A DNA stretch of 64,000 nt from Noviluteimonas lactosilytica (lineage in GTDB: Bacteria > Pseudomonadota > Gammaproteobacteria > Xanthomonadales > Xanthomonadaceae), in contig NZ_JAJGAK010000003.1 in assembly GCF_020866925.1 (NCBI RefSeq), positions 62,001 through 126,000 of the forward strand, in the 5' to 3' direction. The notes under the pieces were generated by a model. That model was not told where the DNA came from. It ran no database searches and saw only the letters and a program-made list of their open reading frames with translations. The translations under genes and the position numbers were made by a program. This document shows positions 25,067-35,600 of the stretch, in pieces (within the stretch, counting starts at the first letter, position 1; each line of letters starts with the position of its first letter).

Positions 25067-27484
25067 TCACGGATTCCACGGGTAATTCCATGCGCTCACG
25101 GAGCCAGACCACGTCTTGCTCTGCTTGTCGTAGTGCACGTTGCAGGCCGCCGGCGTGGCGTCGGTGCGCGTGTTTTCCAGCGCGAAGACCAGGTCGATGC
25201 GCGCATCCTTGGTGATGCCGAGGATCGAGATCGTCGTGGTTTCCTTCGTCGTGTTGTCCTGGTCCGGCGCACCCGGGGTCAACGTGCCGGAGCCCGAGCC
25301 CATCGTGGCGCTCACGAGACGATAGTTCTGGAAGATCGGCACCGCGATGTTGAACGTCTGGTCGGTGAACGTCGGCAGCGGGTCCTTGGTGCCGTTGTCG
25401 TACGACTTCGTGCACACGCTGCCGCGGAAGAGGACGTCGGCCTTGGTCTGCGAGAACCCGGGTTCCAGCTGCTTCCAATAGTTACCGAGCACGAGCGTGC
25501 CGTTGCCCGGGAAGATCGTGTTGGTGGGCGTGCAGATGTAATCGGTGCCCGAGCTGATGCAGGTCTTGGCGTCGCTGCTGTTGATCGTCGTCGTGTAAGC
25601 GGGCGACGTCGACGTCATGCCGGTGGAGCGGATGTAGTAGCTGTCGCCGCCACTCGGCGTGCCGCCGCCGACGGTGAAGGACTGCAGGTCGGTGCCGACC
25701 GCGTCGTCGCCCAGGTTGTCGGTCGCGCCGGGGATGCCGCCGTTGGCGAGCAGTTCGGTCGCGGCCAGGCCCGAGTTGGAACGGCGCATCGAGGAGCGGT
25801 TGTTCGCGGTGCCCGTGCCCTTCGCTTCGGTGGCGCCGCGCGACGGGAGGTTGCTGGTCGGCCACGGCAGGAAGCCGCCGGTGTGCACGTCGATCACGCT
25901 CGTGTTCGACGACTCGTAGTCGGCGAACTCGGTGACGTTGATGGTCGAGAACGGCAGGTACGGCAGCACGCAGTCGGCGAGTTCGGTCGAGCCGGCGAGG
26001 CACTGGCCGTTCTTGCGACGGCTCGCGAGCGCATCGGCGAGCGTTTCGCGCGCCTGCTTCTCGAGATAGTCGACGTACACGCCGCGCGCATGCATGAAGC
26101 GCGACTTGGTGTCGGTCGAGCTGGCGATCGTCACGGTCGCCGGTTCATTGAGGCCGCGCGTGGTGTCGTCGTACATCGTCTGCGCGTTGGTCGGCGCGGT
26201 GGCGACCGTGCCGTCGTACTGCGAGAGGTAGTCCTTCACGTACGCCGTGTAGCGCGTCGTCGCGGTCGCGGTCGGCAGGCCGGTGTCGGCCTGGTAGACG
26301 TTGGTTTCCGTCTCGAGGTAGCCGAACTGGCGCATGTACATGTCGGCCGCCGTGCGCCACATGCCGTCGACGCGGATCACGCGGCAAGCTTCGACGTACT
26401 GCGCGCTGACCGTGTTGCCCGCATTGGTCAGCTGGCCGGCGGAGTTCATGTCGTACTTCTGGTACGCGCCGCCCGTGGCTTCCGGATCGAACTTCGCATT
26501 CGTCGTGTCGGCCGGGTTGTCGTGGCGGTCGCGGCAGCATTCCTGGCACATCGCGCTCTGCACGGCGCTGGAGACCGGACCGGAGCGGTACTGCTGGCCG
26601 GGCGCGGCGGTCGCGTTTTCCGGCACGTACACGTCATAGCGCGTGCCGGTCCAGATCGCGGGCCACTGCGACTGCTGGTAGATCGTGCCGAGGTTGGTGC
26701 CGCCCGCGCCGTACTGGCACTTGCACTTGAGGACTTCGGTTTCGACGCGGTCCTGGATGATCGCGAGGTTTCCGGATTCCGGCGTGTAGGTGAGCACCGT
26801 GAAGCGCGTGGAGATCTTGGTGTTGCCCTTCTTGCCGACTTCCTCGGGCATCGGGTTCGATGCAGCGGTCGCGTCGCCGTTGCCCAGCGCGATCGGAATC
26901 ATGCCGGCGGTGACCGGGCTGGCCTGGCGCACGACCGGCTTCTGCGGGTCGTGGTTGGCGCTCTCGTCGTCGACGATCGGGCTGTTGGAATCCAGCGCGA
27001 GCGAGCTCACCACGGTGCGGGTGCGCAGCGTCTGCAGATCGTTGTTGCGATCGCGCCACTGCACTTCGACCACGACGTTGCGGAACTCGGCCTCGGAGCT
27101 GCCGACGGGCGCCGCGCCCTCGACGAACGTCGTATTGCCCGCGTTCGCACCGAACGGCGTCACCGTGCGCGTCAGCGAAACGTAACCGAGGGCCGCTTCG
27201 CAGCCGGCGAGCTCGACATCGTTCGCGGGGGCGGCGCAATCGGGATTGGTGGACTCGACCTTGGCCGCGCTGACCAGGTTCGTGTAGGGCAGCGAGCGGA
27301 CGTTGTCCATTTCGGCCGACATCAGCGCCACGATGCGCGATCGCACCTTGGCCTCGGCGGAGCTGCGCGCCAGCGAGCCCTGCAACGCGGCGAGCGCGAG
27401 CAGGCCGGTCGCGAGCAGCACGACGGCGACGAGCACCTCGAGCAGCGAGAAGCCGGCGGCGTGTTTGGAGGACGGGTTTCGCAT
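25067..27484 (-). CDS. Oversized PilV-like minor pilin
   Basis: 805 residues, about four times a usual PilV. A short leader MRNPSSKHAAG is followed by FSLLEVLVAVVLLATGLLAL, the prepilin cleavage site and N-terminal helix with Phe at +1 and Glu at +5. The first ~200 residues resemble PilV, the inner-membrane-derived minor pilin that primes type IV pilus assembly. The remainder, unlike a standard PilV, has cysteine-rich patches (LKCKCQYG; MCQECCRDRHDN) and disulfide-prone pairs, then a large beta-rich C-terminus with a Gly/Ser/Thr-rich composition. It is last in the fimT-pilW-pilX-pilV order. The extra domain might replace the adhesin PilY1, which is absent here; that is inference. Confidence 0.8.
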   Translation of the reverse strand: MRNPSSKHAAGFSLLEVLVAVVLLATGLLALAALQGSLARSSAEAKVRSRIVALMSAEMDNVRSLPYTNLVSAAKVESTNPDCAAPANDVELAGCEAALGYVSLTRTVTPFGANAGNTTFVEGAAPVGSSEAEFRNVVVEVQWRDRNNDLQTLRTRTVVSSLALDSNSPIVDDESANHDPQKPVVRQASPVTAGMIPIALGNGDATAASNPMPEEVGKKGNTKISTRFTVLTYTPESGNLAIIQDRVETEVLKCKCQYGAGGTNLGTIYQQSQWPAIWTGTRYDVYVPENATAAPGQQYRSGPVSSAVQSAMCQECCRDRHDNPADTTNAKFDPEATGGAYQKYDMNSAGQLTNAGNTVSAQYVEACRVIRVDGMWRTAADMYMRQFGYLETETNVYQADTGLPTATATTRYTAYVKDYLSQYDGTVATAPTNAQTMYDDTTRGLNEPATVTIASSTDTKSRFMHARGVYVDYLEKQARETLADALASRRKNGQCLAGSTELADCVLPYLPFSTINVTEFADYESSNTSVIDVHTGGFLPWPTSNLPSRGATEAKGTGTANNRSSMRRSNSGLAATELLANGGIPGATDNLGDDAVGTDLQSFTVGGGTPSGGDSYYIRSTGMTSTSPAYTTTINSSDAKTCISSGTDYICTPTNTIFPGNGTLVLGNYWKQLEPGFSQTKADVLFRGSVCTKSYDNGTKDPLPTFTDQTFNIAVPIFQNYRLVSATMGSGSGTLTPGAPDQDNTTKETTTISILGITKDARIDLVFALENTRTDATPAACNVHYDKQSKTWSGSVSAWNYPWNP

Positions 27485-27499
27485 GGGTGCGGGCTCCGA

Positions 27500-29221
27500 T
27501 CAGTACGACAGCCGGTCAGTCCAGGCGCCGGGCAGGTTGGAGTTCGTGGGTTTGATGCTGTTGGAGAAGTTCTTGAAGATGTCGCCGTTGAAGACGATCG
27601 CGGCGGTACCGTTCGCCTTGTCGATCTTGCCCTGCACGACGACCGCGCCGTAGACCACCGCGCCGGCGTTCATGTCGAGCGTCGCGGTGCCGCCGGTCGC
27701 CGGATCCAGCAGGTCGATGCCGGTGTGGTTGTGCGCGGCGGCGAGCGGATGCGCCGCGGGCGTCGCCGCTGGCGTGCGCATCAGGATCAACCCGAACACC
27801 GTGCCCTGGATGCGGGCCGGCCCGTCGATCACCAGCAGCACCGGCATCGACGGCGAACCGATCTGTTCGCCGGGGCCGATGTTGCAGCCGGTCTGGCACC
27901 ACACGATGCCCGAGTTGACGTTGGTCGGGGTCGCGGTGTCGGCGTCCTGGGTGTAGGGCAGCACGAGCGCCTGTCCCGGCTTCATCAGCGAGGTCGCGGT
28001 GGCGTCGCGCGGCATGATCTTGTTGGCGTTCTCGTAGAGGAAGGCTTCGTCGGCATCGAGCCACACGACGGCATTGGTCGTGGGCGAGGTATAGGTCACC
28101 GACGGGGCCAGCGTTTCGCAGAAGTTGTCGCCGTTGGTGTCGATGCGCGCCTTCACGCCGAAGACGTATTCGAACAGGTCGCACGGGAATTCGTTCGGCT
28201 TCACGTCGACGTTGACGCCCAGGCCGTTGGTGCCGTTGCTGCCGTCGACATCGAGGATGTCGATGCCCTCGTCCTGCTTGTTGCCCGACTTGTCGTAGGA
28301 CAGGCTGACGTCGCCGTTGCAGCCGCAGGTGTCGCACACCGCGACGTTCTCCTTGAGGGTCGGCGGCGCATTGTTCTTGGCGCCGAAGCGGAAGAACTCG
28401 TCGATGTAGCAGGTGTTGGGCGTACCGGTCTTGCTGATGTCGCGACGCGTCCACACCGACACCGGCACGCCGTTGCCGCCGCCGTTGGGATTGGTCACGA
28501 CCTGCAGGCCGCCGGTGATGTCGACGCTGCCCGACGCCATGATCGGCGGCTGGTTGAGGTTCGGGCGGAACAGCAGGTACTGGCCGAGCATCTGCGACAC
28601 GGTGGTGCGCGTGCCGCCTTCGTCCGGCAGGCTCGCTACGGCGACGTAGTTGTAGACGAAGGTGGAGCTCTGTTCAGCGGCGTTCGTGGCGCACTCGGTC
28701 GGGTCGCCCGCCGCTTCCGGGATCTTCACCCGGCACAGCACGACGCCGACGCCGTAGGACACGTTGTCGAAGTTGCCGACCGCATCGACCATGCCCGCGG
28801 CGGGCACGACGTCGGTGAGCGGAAGCATGCGTTCGTCGAGCTTGTCTTCGTCGCCGTCGTTGTTGACGTCGCCGACCGCGGTCGTGTTGACCCAGTAATA
28901 CATGGTGTCGCGACGCGACGCGTCGACGGAACCGCACGGGAATTCCTCGCCGATGTCGCTGCAAAGCTCCCAGTGCCCGCCCGGCTTGAGCAGGTTCGGC
29001 TGCAGGCGGAAGTACTCCGCACCCTGCGCGATGCCGGCTTCGGCGACTTCCGAGATGAGCTTCGCGCGCGCGTCGTTACCCGACGTACGCTGTTCGAACA
29101 GGCCGACGTTGAGCGTCAGCAGCGTGATCACGCTGGCGAGCAGCAACAGGATCACGGCCACGAGGAGCGCGTTGCCGCGGACCTGGCGAGGCGGATGGCG
29201 AAGGGCGGAATGGTTGGTCAT
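27500..29221 (-). CDS. Enlarged PilX-like pilus assembly protein
   Basis: 573 residues, much longer than a typical PilX of about 200. The N-terminus has the PilX-type uncleaved start GNALLVAVILLLLASVITLL with no Phe/Glu prepilin signature. Farther on is a dockerin-like calcium loop GDVNNDGDEDKLDER (about residues 117-131) and several cysteine pairs (CDTCGCNGD; CQTGCN). PilX-type proteins sit in the initiating tip complex with PilV, PilW and PilY1. It is flanked by pilW and pilV-like genes at 28- and 15-base gaps. The extra length suggests that this protein has acquired adhesin- or calcium-sensing parts. Confidence 0.75.
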   Translation of the reverse strand: MTNHSALRHPPRQVRGNALLVAVILLLLASVITLLTLNVGLFEQRTSGNDARAKLISEVAEAGIAQGAEYFRLQPNLLKPGGHWELCSDIGEEFPCGSVDASRRDTMYYWVNTTAVGDVNNDGDEDKLDERMLPLTDVVPAAGMVDAVGNFDNVSYGVGVVLCRVKIPEAAGDPTECATNAAEQSSTFVYNYVAVASLPDEGGTRTTVSQMLGQYLLFRPNLNQPPIMASGSVDITGGLQVVTNPNGGGNGVPVSVWTRRDISKTGTPNTCYIDEFFRFGAKNNAPPTLKENVAVCDTCGCNGDVSLSYDKSGNKQDEGIDILDVDGSNGTNGLGVNVDVKPNEFPCDLFEYVFGVKARIDTNGDNFCETLAPSVTYTSPTTNAVVWLDADEAFLYENANKIMPRDATATSLMKPGQALVLPYTQDADTATPTNVNSGIVWCQTGCNIGPGEQIGSPSMPVLLVIDGPARIQGTVFGLILMRTPAATPAAHPLAAAHNHTGIDLLDPATGGTATLDMNAGAVVYGAVVVQGKIDKANGTAAIVFNGDIFKNFSNSIKPTNSNLPGAWTDRLSY

Positions 29222-29249
29222 TTGGACTCCGGCGCGATCGTCGATGCGG

Positions 29250-29888
29250 TCAGGTGCCGTTGGAACGAATGGAGACGGATTGGCGGATCGTCTTGTCGGT
29301 CACGCCACCGCCCGCGTTTTCACGCATGAAGGCAGGCTTGTTGCGCAGGCGCCCGGTCAGCACGACGTCGATGCGACGCGCGTTGCCGCCCGGGTTGGTG
29401 AAGGTGAGCGCGGTGATCTCGATGCCGTCGGTGTTGAGGGCAGTGCCGGCGGAGTTGCACGCGGCGGCGCCGGCGGTGCTCGCGCGCACCATGACCACCT
29501 TGCCGGTGGCCGCGTCGAGGCGCACGGCGCGATAGTTGGTCGCGCCGCCGGTGCTTTCCGCATACGAGTAGCGCATGCAGTTGGCGGTCGTCAGGTCGAT
29601 GGACGAGTACGGGTTGGCCACCGCGCCGCCCTGCCCGACCGCGGCGATCGGATCGATCAGCCCGCGCGCCCTGCGCACATCGTTGGAAATCAGCGCCATC
29701 GTCGCGCGCATTTCCTGGTTGAGGCGCGTCGACAACACGGTCTCGCTGTTGGCGCGCACGAGGCTGACGATGAAGGCCAGCACCGCGCCGACCACCAGCA
29801 GGCCGAGCACGATGGCGACCATCATCTCGATCAGCGTGAAGCCCGCGGCATGCGCAGGCGCAGGGGCTTGGGCGCGTCGGGTCAGCAT
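29250..29888 (-). CDS. pilW: PilW-like minor pilin
   Basis: 212 residues from ATG at 29888. A leader MLTRRAQAPAPAHAAG precedes FTLIEMMVAIVLGLLVVGAV, a canonical prepilin cleavage site. The body (NQEMRATMALISNDVRRARGLI) resembles PilW/PilJ-type minor pilins that form the type IV pilus priming complex. It is much shorter than the ~270 residues I expect for PilW. Its start overlaps the fimT stop by seven bases, showing translational coupling, and it is 28 bases from the pilX-like gene. Confidence 0.8.
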   Translation of the reverse strand: MLTRRAQAPAPAHAAGFTLIEMMVAIVLGLLVVGAVLAFIVSLVRANSETVLSTRLNQEMRATMALISNDVRRARGLIDPIAAVGQGGAVANPYSSIDLTTANCMRYSYAESTGGATNYRAVRLDAATGKVVMVRASTAGAAACNSAGTALNTDGIEITALTFTNPGGNARRIDVVLTGRLRNKPAFMRENAGGGVTDKTIRQSVSIRSNGT

Positions 29889-30481
29889 TGCGGATACCCC
29901 AGGATGTTGCCGGTCTTGGTGCACACCGTGGCCTGGCCGAGCGGCGAGATATTGACGGTCAGCACATACGCGCCGCTCTGCGATGTCAGGTCGAAGCTGC
30001 TCGCGTTGGCGTTGCCGACGCTGGCGTCGCTGCGGATGCCGAGGCGGCCGTCGAACGCGAGGTCGCCCGCCGCCGAGGACAGCGTGACGCCGCGGTAATC
30101 GTCGCTCTTCACCACGAGTTGCTTGTCCTTGTCGACGACGCACTCGGTGGGCGTGGCGGCGCAGTCGCAGGTGCTGGCCGCGCCGGCCTGCATGGCTTCG
30201 GCCGGATCGCCGGCTTCGCGCGCGCCGAGGCACCACGTGGCACCGCTGCCCGTGGTCTTGAGCGACACGTTGCGGTCGTACTTCACCGCGGCCTGGCGCG
30301 CCTGCGCCAGTTGGTTGACGACAGAGTCCGCCGCGCCACGCAGGCGCGACTTCTCCAGGTAGGTCGACAGCCCGGGAACCGCCAGCGCGGCGAGGATCAC
30401 GAACACGACGATCGTGACCATCAACTCGAGCAGCGTGAACCCCGACGAAGCCTTGGCAGGCTTGTACGAACGTGCAGGCAT
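29882..30481 (-). CDS. fimT: FimT/GspH-type minor pilin
   Basis: 199 residues. Leader MPARSYKPAKASSG, then FTLLELMVTIVVFVILAALA with Glu at +5, followed by a soluble domain with four cysteines in the middle (WCLGAREAGD; CDCAATPTECVV) and two at the C-terminus (VCTK; YPQC). FimT/FimU-type pilins help pilus assembly and DNA uptake. It has a strong AGGGGGAAAG ribosome-binding site and leads the minus-strand minor-pilin operon, divergent from the pilE-like gene with a 153-base control region. Confidence 0.85.
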   Translation of the reverse strand: MPARSYKPAKASSGFTLLELMVTIVVFVILAALAVPGLSTYLEKSRLRGAADSVVNQLAQARQAAVKYDRNVSLKTTGSGATWCLGAREAGDPAEAMQAGAASTCDCAATPTECVVDKDKQLVVKSDDYRGVTLSSAAGDLAFDGRLGIRSDASVGNANASSFDLTSQSGAYVLTVNISPLGQATVCTKTGNILGYPQC

Positions 30482-30634
30482 TGCGCTTTCCCCCTAACGT
30501 CGAGGTTGATCTTATCGGGATTGATGGATCGATCCACCATTTACCGACAGTCGGGGCGATAGTGGGAACGGGCGGTTTTGCGCACCTTTGCGCGCGGAGT
30601 TAGCATCTTTCGGGGTCAACCAGGGGAAAACGTG

Positions 30635-31096
30635 ATGCAGTCCACAACTCTCGCCGCGCGTCCTTCGAAGCGCGCCGCCCGTCGTCCGTTCGGCTTCACT
30701 TTGATCGAGTTGATGATCGTGGTCGCGGTGGTCGCGATCCTCGCGATGATCGCGTTGCCGATGTATGCCGAGCAGGTGCGCAAGGGCAAACGCGCCGAAG
30801 CGATGCAGGCGCTGGGCGACCTGCAACTGCGCCAGGAGAGCTGGCGCGCGGATCATCCGGCTTACGGCACGATGGCCAATCTCTTCACCGACGGCGGCAC
30901 GGGCTACAACGGCGGGCTGAAGAACTACACGATCACCATTCCGGCGAGCGCGGCCACCAGCTACACGATCCTCGCCACGCGCAAGGGCGACCTGGCCAAC
31001 GACCCGAAGTGCGGCAACTTCAGCATCAGCATGGGCGCCGGCGTGATCGACAAGAACGTCAGCAGCGGCGACGAAGACTACTGCTGGCGCAAGTGA
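30635..31096 (+). CDS. pilE: Type IV pilin, PilE-like
   Basis: 153 residues. The leader MQSTTLAARPSKRAARRPFG is followed by FTLIELMIVVAVVAILAMIA, with Phe at +1 and Glu at +5, cleaved and methylated by PilD. A soluble domain follows with one cysteine pair (CGNFSI; DYCWRK) forming the D-loop. An AGGGGAAAAC ribosome-binding site precedes ATG 30635. Of the PilE/ComP type, it is a minor or secondary pilin. It is divergent from fimT, and the two may share regulatory DNA between 30482 and 30634. Confidence 0.85.
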   Translation: MQSTTLAARPSKRAARRPFGFTLIELMIVVAVVAILAMIALPMYAEQVRKGKRAEAMQALGDLQLRQESWRADHPAYGTMANLFTDGGTGYNGGLKNYTITIPASAATSYTILATRKGDLANDPKCGNFSISMGAGVIDKNVSSGDEDYCWRK

Positions 31097-31130
31097 CGCA
31101 CCGCGTCGACGTGGTGCGTCACGCGACGCA

Positions 31131-32516
31131 TCACGTCACGACGCGATAGCAGGGCCGGTACTCGCCGGCGATCTTCATCCGGCGCTGCTGCACGAACGCG
31201 CGCAGCAGCGCATCCAGCGCTTCCATCATGTCGCGGTCGCCGTGGATCTCGAACGGCCCCCGCTCCTCGATGCGACGCATCCCCTCTTCCTTCACGTTGC
31301 CGGCGACGATGCCGGAGAACGCGCGGCGCAGGTCGGCGGCGATTTCGTGCGACTTGCGCCCATGGTGCAGGTCGAGCGCGGCCATCGCTTCGTGCGTGGG
31401 CACGAAGGGTTGCTGGAACTCCAGCGGCACGTGCATCGCCCAGTTGAAGTAGAACGAATCCTTGTGGGCGACGCGGTACTCCTTCACCTTGCGCACCCAC
31501 TGCGCCATTCGCTTGGCGACCTTCGGCGGATCGCCGACGATGATCTCGTAGCGCGACGTCGCGGCTTCGCCCAGCGTCAGGCGCAGGAACTGGTCGATCT
31601 GCTCGAAGTACGGCGCCGACGCGGTCGGGCCGGTCAGGATCAGCGGGAACGGAAGGCCTTCGTTCTCCTCGCGCAGCAGGATGCCGAGCAGGTAGAGGAT
31701 CTCCTCCGCCGTGCCCACGCCGCCGGGGAACACGATGATGCCGTGGCCCATGCGCACGAACGCTTCGAGGCGCTTCTCGATGTCCGGCATGATCACCAGG
31801 TGGTTGACGATCGGGTTCGGCGATTCGGCCGCGATGATCCCGGGCTCGGTGATGCCGATGTAGCGCATCGTGCGGCGGCGCTGCTTCGCGTGCGCGATCG
31901 TCGCGCCCTTCATCGGGCCCTTCATCGCACCGGGGCCGCAGCCCGTGCAGATGTCGAGGCCGCGCAGGCCGAGCTCGTAGCCGACCTGCTTCGTGTAGAG
32001 ATATTCGTCGCGGCCGATCGAATGGCCGCCCCAGCACACGACGAGGTTGGGTTCGGCCGGATGCAGCACGCGCGCGTTGCGCAGCAAGCCGAAAACGGCA
32101 TCGGTGATGCCGTCCGTGGTCGCGAGGTCGCGGTTTTCGCCGAGTTCGATCGCCGTGTACGCGAGGTCGCGCACGACCGCGAACAACAGTTCGGCGACGC
32201 CGCGGATGATCTCGCCGTCGACGAACGCCATCGCCGGCGCGCGATGCAGGTCGATGCGCACGCCACGATCCTGCTGCAGCACTTCGATGTCGAAGTCGGG
32301 GTAGAGCTCTTGCGCGGCGCGCGGATCGTCGGACGCGCTGCCGCTGGTCAGCACCGCGAGCGCGCAACGGCGCAGCAGGTCGTGCATGCCGCCCGCGGAC
32401 GCATCGCGCAGGCGCGCGACTTCGGCGCGCGAGAGGACATCGAGGCCGCCGCGCGGATAGATGCGCGCATCGACGGTAGGAAGCATGGGGCGGGTTTCGA
32501 TTTCGGGGGTATCCAT
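31131..32516 (-). CDS. ppnN: Nucleotide 5'-monophosphate nucleosidase PpnN (LOG family)
   Basis: 461 residues, close to E. coli PpnN (YgdH, 454). PpnN hydrolyses the N-glycosidic bond of nucleoside monophosphates and is activated by (p)ppGpp. The Lysine Decarboxylase-like (LOG) core has VFPGGVGTAEEILYLLG (about residues 257-273) and the earlier CTGCGPGAMKGPMKGA. N-terminal and C-terminal flanks typical of PpnN are present. It converges on the pilE gene with a 34-base gap. The motif PGGVGTxxE is the phosphoribose-binding site. Confidence 0.93.
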   Translation of the reverse strand: MDTPEIETRPMLPTVDARIYPRGGLDVLSRAEVARLRDASAGGMHDLLRRCALAVLTSGSASDDPRAAQELYPDFDIEVLQQDRGVRIDLHRAPAMAFVDGEIIRGVAELLFAVVRDLAYTAIELGENRDLATTDGITDAVFGLLRNARVLHPAEPNLVVCWGGHSIGRDEYLYTKQVGYELGLRGLDICTGCGPGAMKGPMKGATIAHAKQRRRTMRYIGITEPGIIAAESPNPIVNHLVIMPDIEKRLEAFVRMGHGIIVFPGGVGTAEEILYLLGILLREENEGLPFPLILTGPTASAPYFEQIDQFLRLTLGEAATSRYEIIVGDPPKVAKRMAQWVRKVKEYRVAHKDSFYFNWAMHVPLEFQQPFVPTHEAMAALDLHHGRKSHEIAADLRRAFSGIVAGNVKEEGMRRIEERGPFEIHGDRDMMEALDALLRAFVQQRRMKIAGEYRPCYRVVT

Positions 32517-32555
32517 GGCGGCGACTTTAGCGCAACGCCGCGCAAGTCGATGCGA

Positions 32556-32587
32556 AACGAAAACGGCCGGGTCGCCCCGGCCGTTTC
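32556..32587 (-). terminator. Intrinsic terminator after the TonB-dependent receptor
   Basis: On the minus strand AACGGCCGGG pairs with CCCGGCCGTT around a short GCGA loop and is followed by TTTCGTTTCG. It lies 24 bases beyond the receptor stop and before ppnN. Confidence 0.8.
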
Positions 32588-32611
32588 CGAATCATCGCGA
32601 TTGCAGCCGGA

Positions 32612-35600
32612 TCAGAACTCGTAGCGGAAGCCGACCTGCAGCGACCACTGCGACACGCCGACGTTGATGCCGTCGCCGTTGGTGTTGGCCGCGACGGCCT
32701 GTTCGACGCGCGCCGGGTCGAAGTTGTAGATGTACTTGCCGGTCGCTTCGTCGATGCCCGCGTACGCCAGGATCGACTTGTCGGCGAAGAAGCCGTAGTC
32801 GTTGATCTGGCCCCAGTCGTTGTTGATCAGGTTGCCGATGTTCATGACGTCGAGCCAGATCTGCGACTTGTGGCCCTCGAAGAAGCCCGGCAGCTCCTGG
32901 CTGATGCGCAGGTCGAACGAGTTCACCCAACCCGCGCGCGAACTGTTGCGCGAGACGACCGAACCCATGCTGTTGGCGATGTCGGTGGTGGACAGGTACT
33001 GGAAGAACGCGTCTTCCATCGCCGCGCCGCCGGTGAAGAGCACGTCGCCGCGGCCGGCCGGCACGTAGAACAGGTCGTTGACGCGACTGTCGCCGTTGGT
33101 GTCGTTCGAATACACCCAGCTGTACGGGCGACCGCTGCGGCCTTCGTACACGCCCGACACTTCGGTCCTGTAGTCGCTGAAGAAGTTGTGGTGCCAGGTG
33201 ATCGTGCCGAGCACGCGGTCCTTGATCTCGAAGTTCGAGGTCGACGCGACGTCTTCGTTCGGCTGGAAGATCGAGCGGTTGTTGAAGTTCGACGTGGCCG
33301 TCGAGCTGAGCAGCGGGCTCACTTCCGTCGCATCGGTCCAGGTGTACGACAGCGACCAGCCCCACACGTCGTCGACCGGCTTCTCGAGGCCGAACGTCAT
33401 CTGCTGCGTGCGGCCCTTGTCGGTCGGACGGAGCAGGATCACGTCGCCGAAGCGCGAGTCGCGATTGGCGCGCGCGCCGCCGCCGCCCGTGACCGGGTTG
33501 CGCCAGTACAGCAGGCGGCCGTCCTGGCCGACGCCGGTCGGCGCGCCGATGTCGAGGCGGTCATAGGCCAGGCCCGTCTTGACTTCGGTCAGCAGCAACT
33601 CGGCGCTGAACACCGCGCCGAACCACGGCAGCTCGGTGTCGAACGCGAGGTTCGTCTTCCACACCGACGGCTGTTCCAGGTCGGGCGACATGAAGTTGAC
33701 GTTCATGCGCGCGAACGCCGGGTTCGCCGGGACCGGCGGGTTGAGCGGATCCGGGTTGAACGGCAGCTGCTCGGAGTTCTCGTCGTCGTCGAAGAACTGG
33801 TCGTACTGCACGACGTTGAGGCCGGTCGCGCTGAACGAGTTGCCGATCCACACTTCCGCCGCCGCGCCGCCGAACAGGCCGATGCCGCCGCGCAGCTGCG
33901 TCGGGCGCTCGCTGTCGAAGGTGTAGTTGAAGCCGAAGCGCGGCTGCCACAGTTCCTGGCCGTCGATGGTCACGCTGTTGTCGTAACCGTAGACCTCCTG
34001 CGCGACCGCGTTGTACTGCGGCACGTCGTCGATCATCGGGGTGTCGACGCGCAGGCCGAAGTTCAGCGTCAGGTTCGGCGAGACGTTCCAGGTGTCCTGC
34101 GCGAACAGGCCGAGGTTCTCATGCGTGTACTTCGCCGCGATGCTGTCGAGCGGCTGGCCCGGCTGCGGCGTGCGCAGCTGGTAGTGCGACCACGTGCCGT
34201 TGCGGAAGTCTTCGATGGAGTTGAACTCGTAGACGCCGAACTGCTGCGGTCCGAACAGGTTGTAGATGTCGTTGGATTCGTAGTCGAAGCCGAACTTCAC
34301 CGTGTGGTCGCCGAGGTACCAGTTGGCGGCGCCGAACGTATCCCACGTTTCGGTTTCGAGCAGGTTGTAGTGCGTGTTGAGCTCGGTGCCGAAGTCGAGG
34401 AACGGCGAACCGGCGAGGCCGTCGACCGTGACGTCGCCGAAGCCGATGCGGATCGACGGCAGCTTCGCGAGCGGATCGCGCACTGCGGCGTATTCGCGAT
34501 ACGAGACCTTCAACTCGGTCGACAGGGTGTCGGTCCAGTCGCTGAAGAGCTGGCCGACGTAGGAGTCGACCGTCTTGAGGTGGTTGAACCAGTTCGAGCT
34601 CAGCGAAGCGGTGGTGCCGCTGAAGCCCTGCACGCGCGCGGTGTTCTGGTCGAGCGTGGAGTAGCGGAACGACGCGCGCTGCGTGTCGGTGATGTTCCAG
34701 TCGAGCTTGAGCGCGTATTCCTCGACGCTCGTTTCCAGGCTGTCGGCGCCGAGCGCGCCGGCATCGAAGCCGTAGACGCTCTGCGCGATATCCTGGATCT
34801 CGGCGACGTCGTCGCGCGTGATCTGGCCGTTGCCCAGCGGGCCGGCGGTGAGGTTCGGACCCGGCGCGCCCTGCTCGAACTTCTCGTAGTTGAAGAAGAA
34901 GAACAGCTTGTCCTTCATCAGCGGACCGCCGAACGTCGCGCCGTACGTCTTCTCGTCGTTGAAGCCGGTGAAGTCGCTGCCGTCGGGGTTGTCGCCGACC
35001 ATGCTGTCGTTGCGGTACACGCCGTAGACGGTGCCGTGGAAGTCGTTGGTGCCCGACTTCGTCACCGCGTCGACCACCGCGCCGGTCGCGCCGGTGATGG
35101 TGACGTCGTAGTTGGCGAGGTCGACGGTCATCGCTTCGATGGCGTCGATCGACACCGGCTGGCGACGCGTCTGCATGTTGTTGGCTTCGAGGCCGAAGGT
35201 GTCGCTGACCGACACGCCGTCGACGCGGATCGCGTTGTAGCGCGAGTTCTGGCCGCCGGCGGAGATCGCGCCGTCCGCCTTGCTCGTCTGCACGACGCGC
35301 GGGTCGAGGCGCATCGAATCCTGGATGTTGCGGTTGATCGACGGCGCGGCTTCGATCTGCGCGCGCGTCAGGCTGGTGCCCGTGCCCATCTTGTCGGGGC
35401 TGAAGACCGTCGGCGTGCCGGTGACGGTCACGGCGTCGAGCTGCGTGGCCGCGGCGGCGAGTTCGAGGTTGACGTTGTTCGCGGCGGACAGCTGCAGGTA
35501 GATGCCCTGCTCGATGTCGGTGCCCGCGGCGCTGGTCGCGGTGATCGTGTACGGGCCGCCGACGCGGAGACCGCGTGCGGAGAATCGGCCATTCGCATCG

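Noticed and set aside
25133-29329. 1398-codon open frame on the plus strand
   Set aside because: It is antisense to the pilV- and pilX-like genes and has no family-like sequence; GC-rich codon bias opens the opposite strand.
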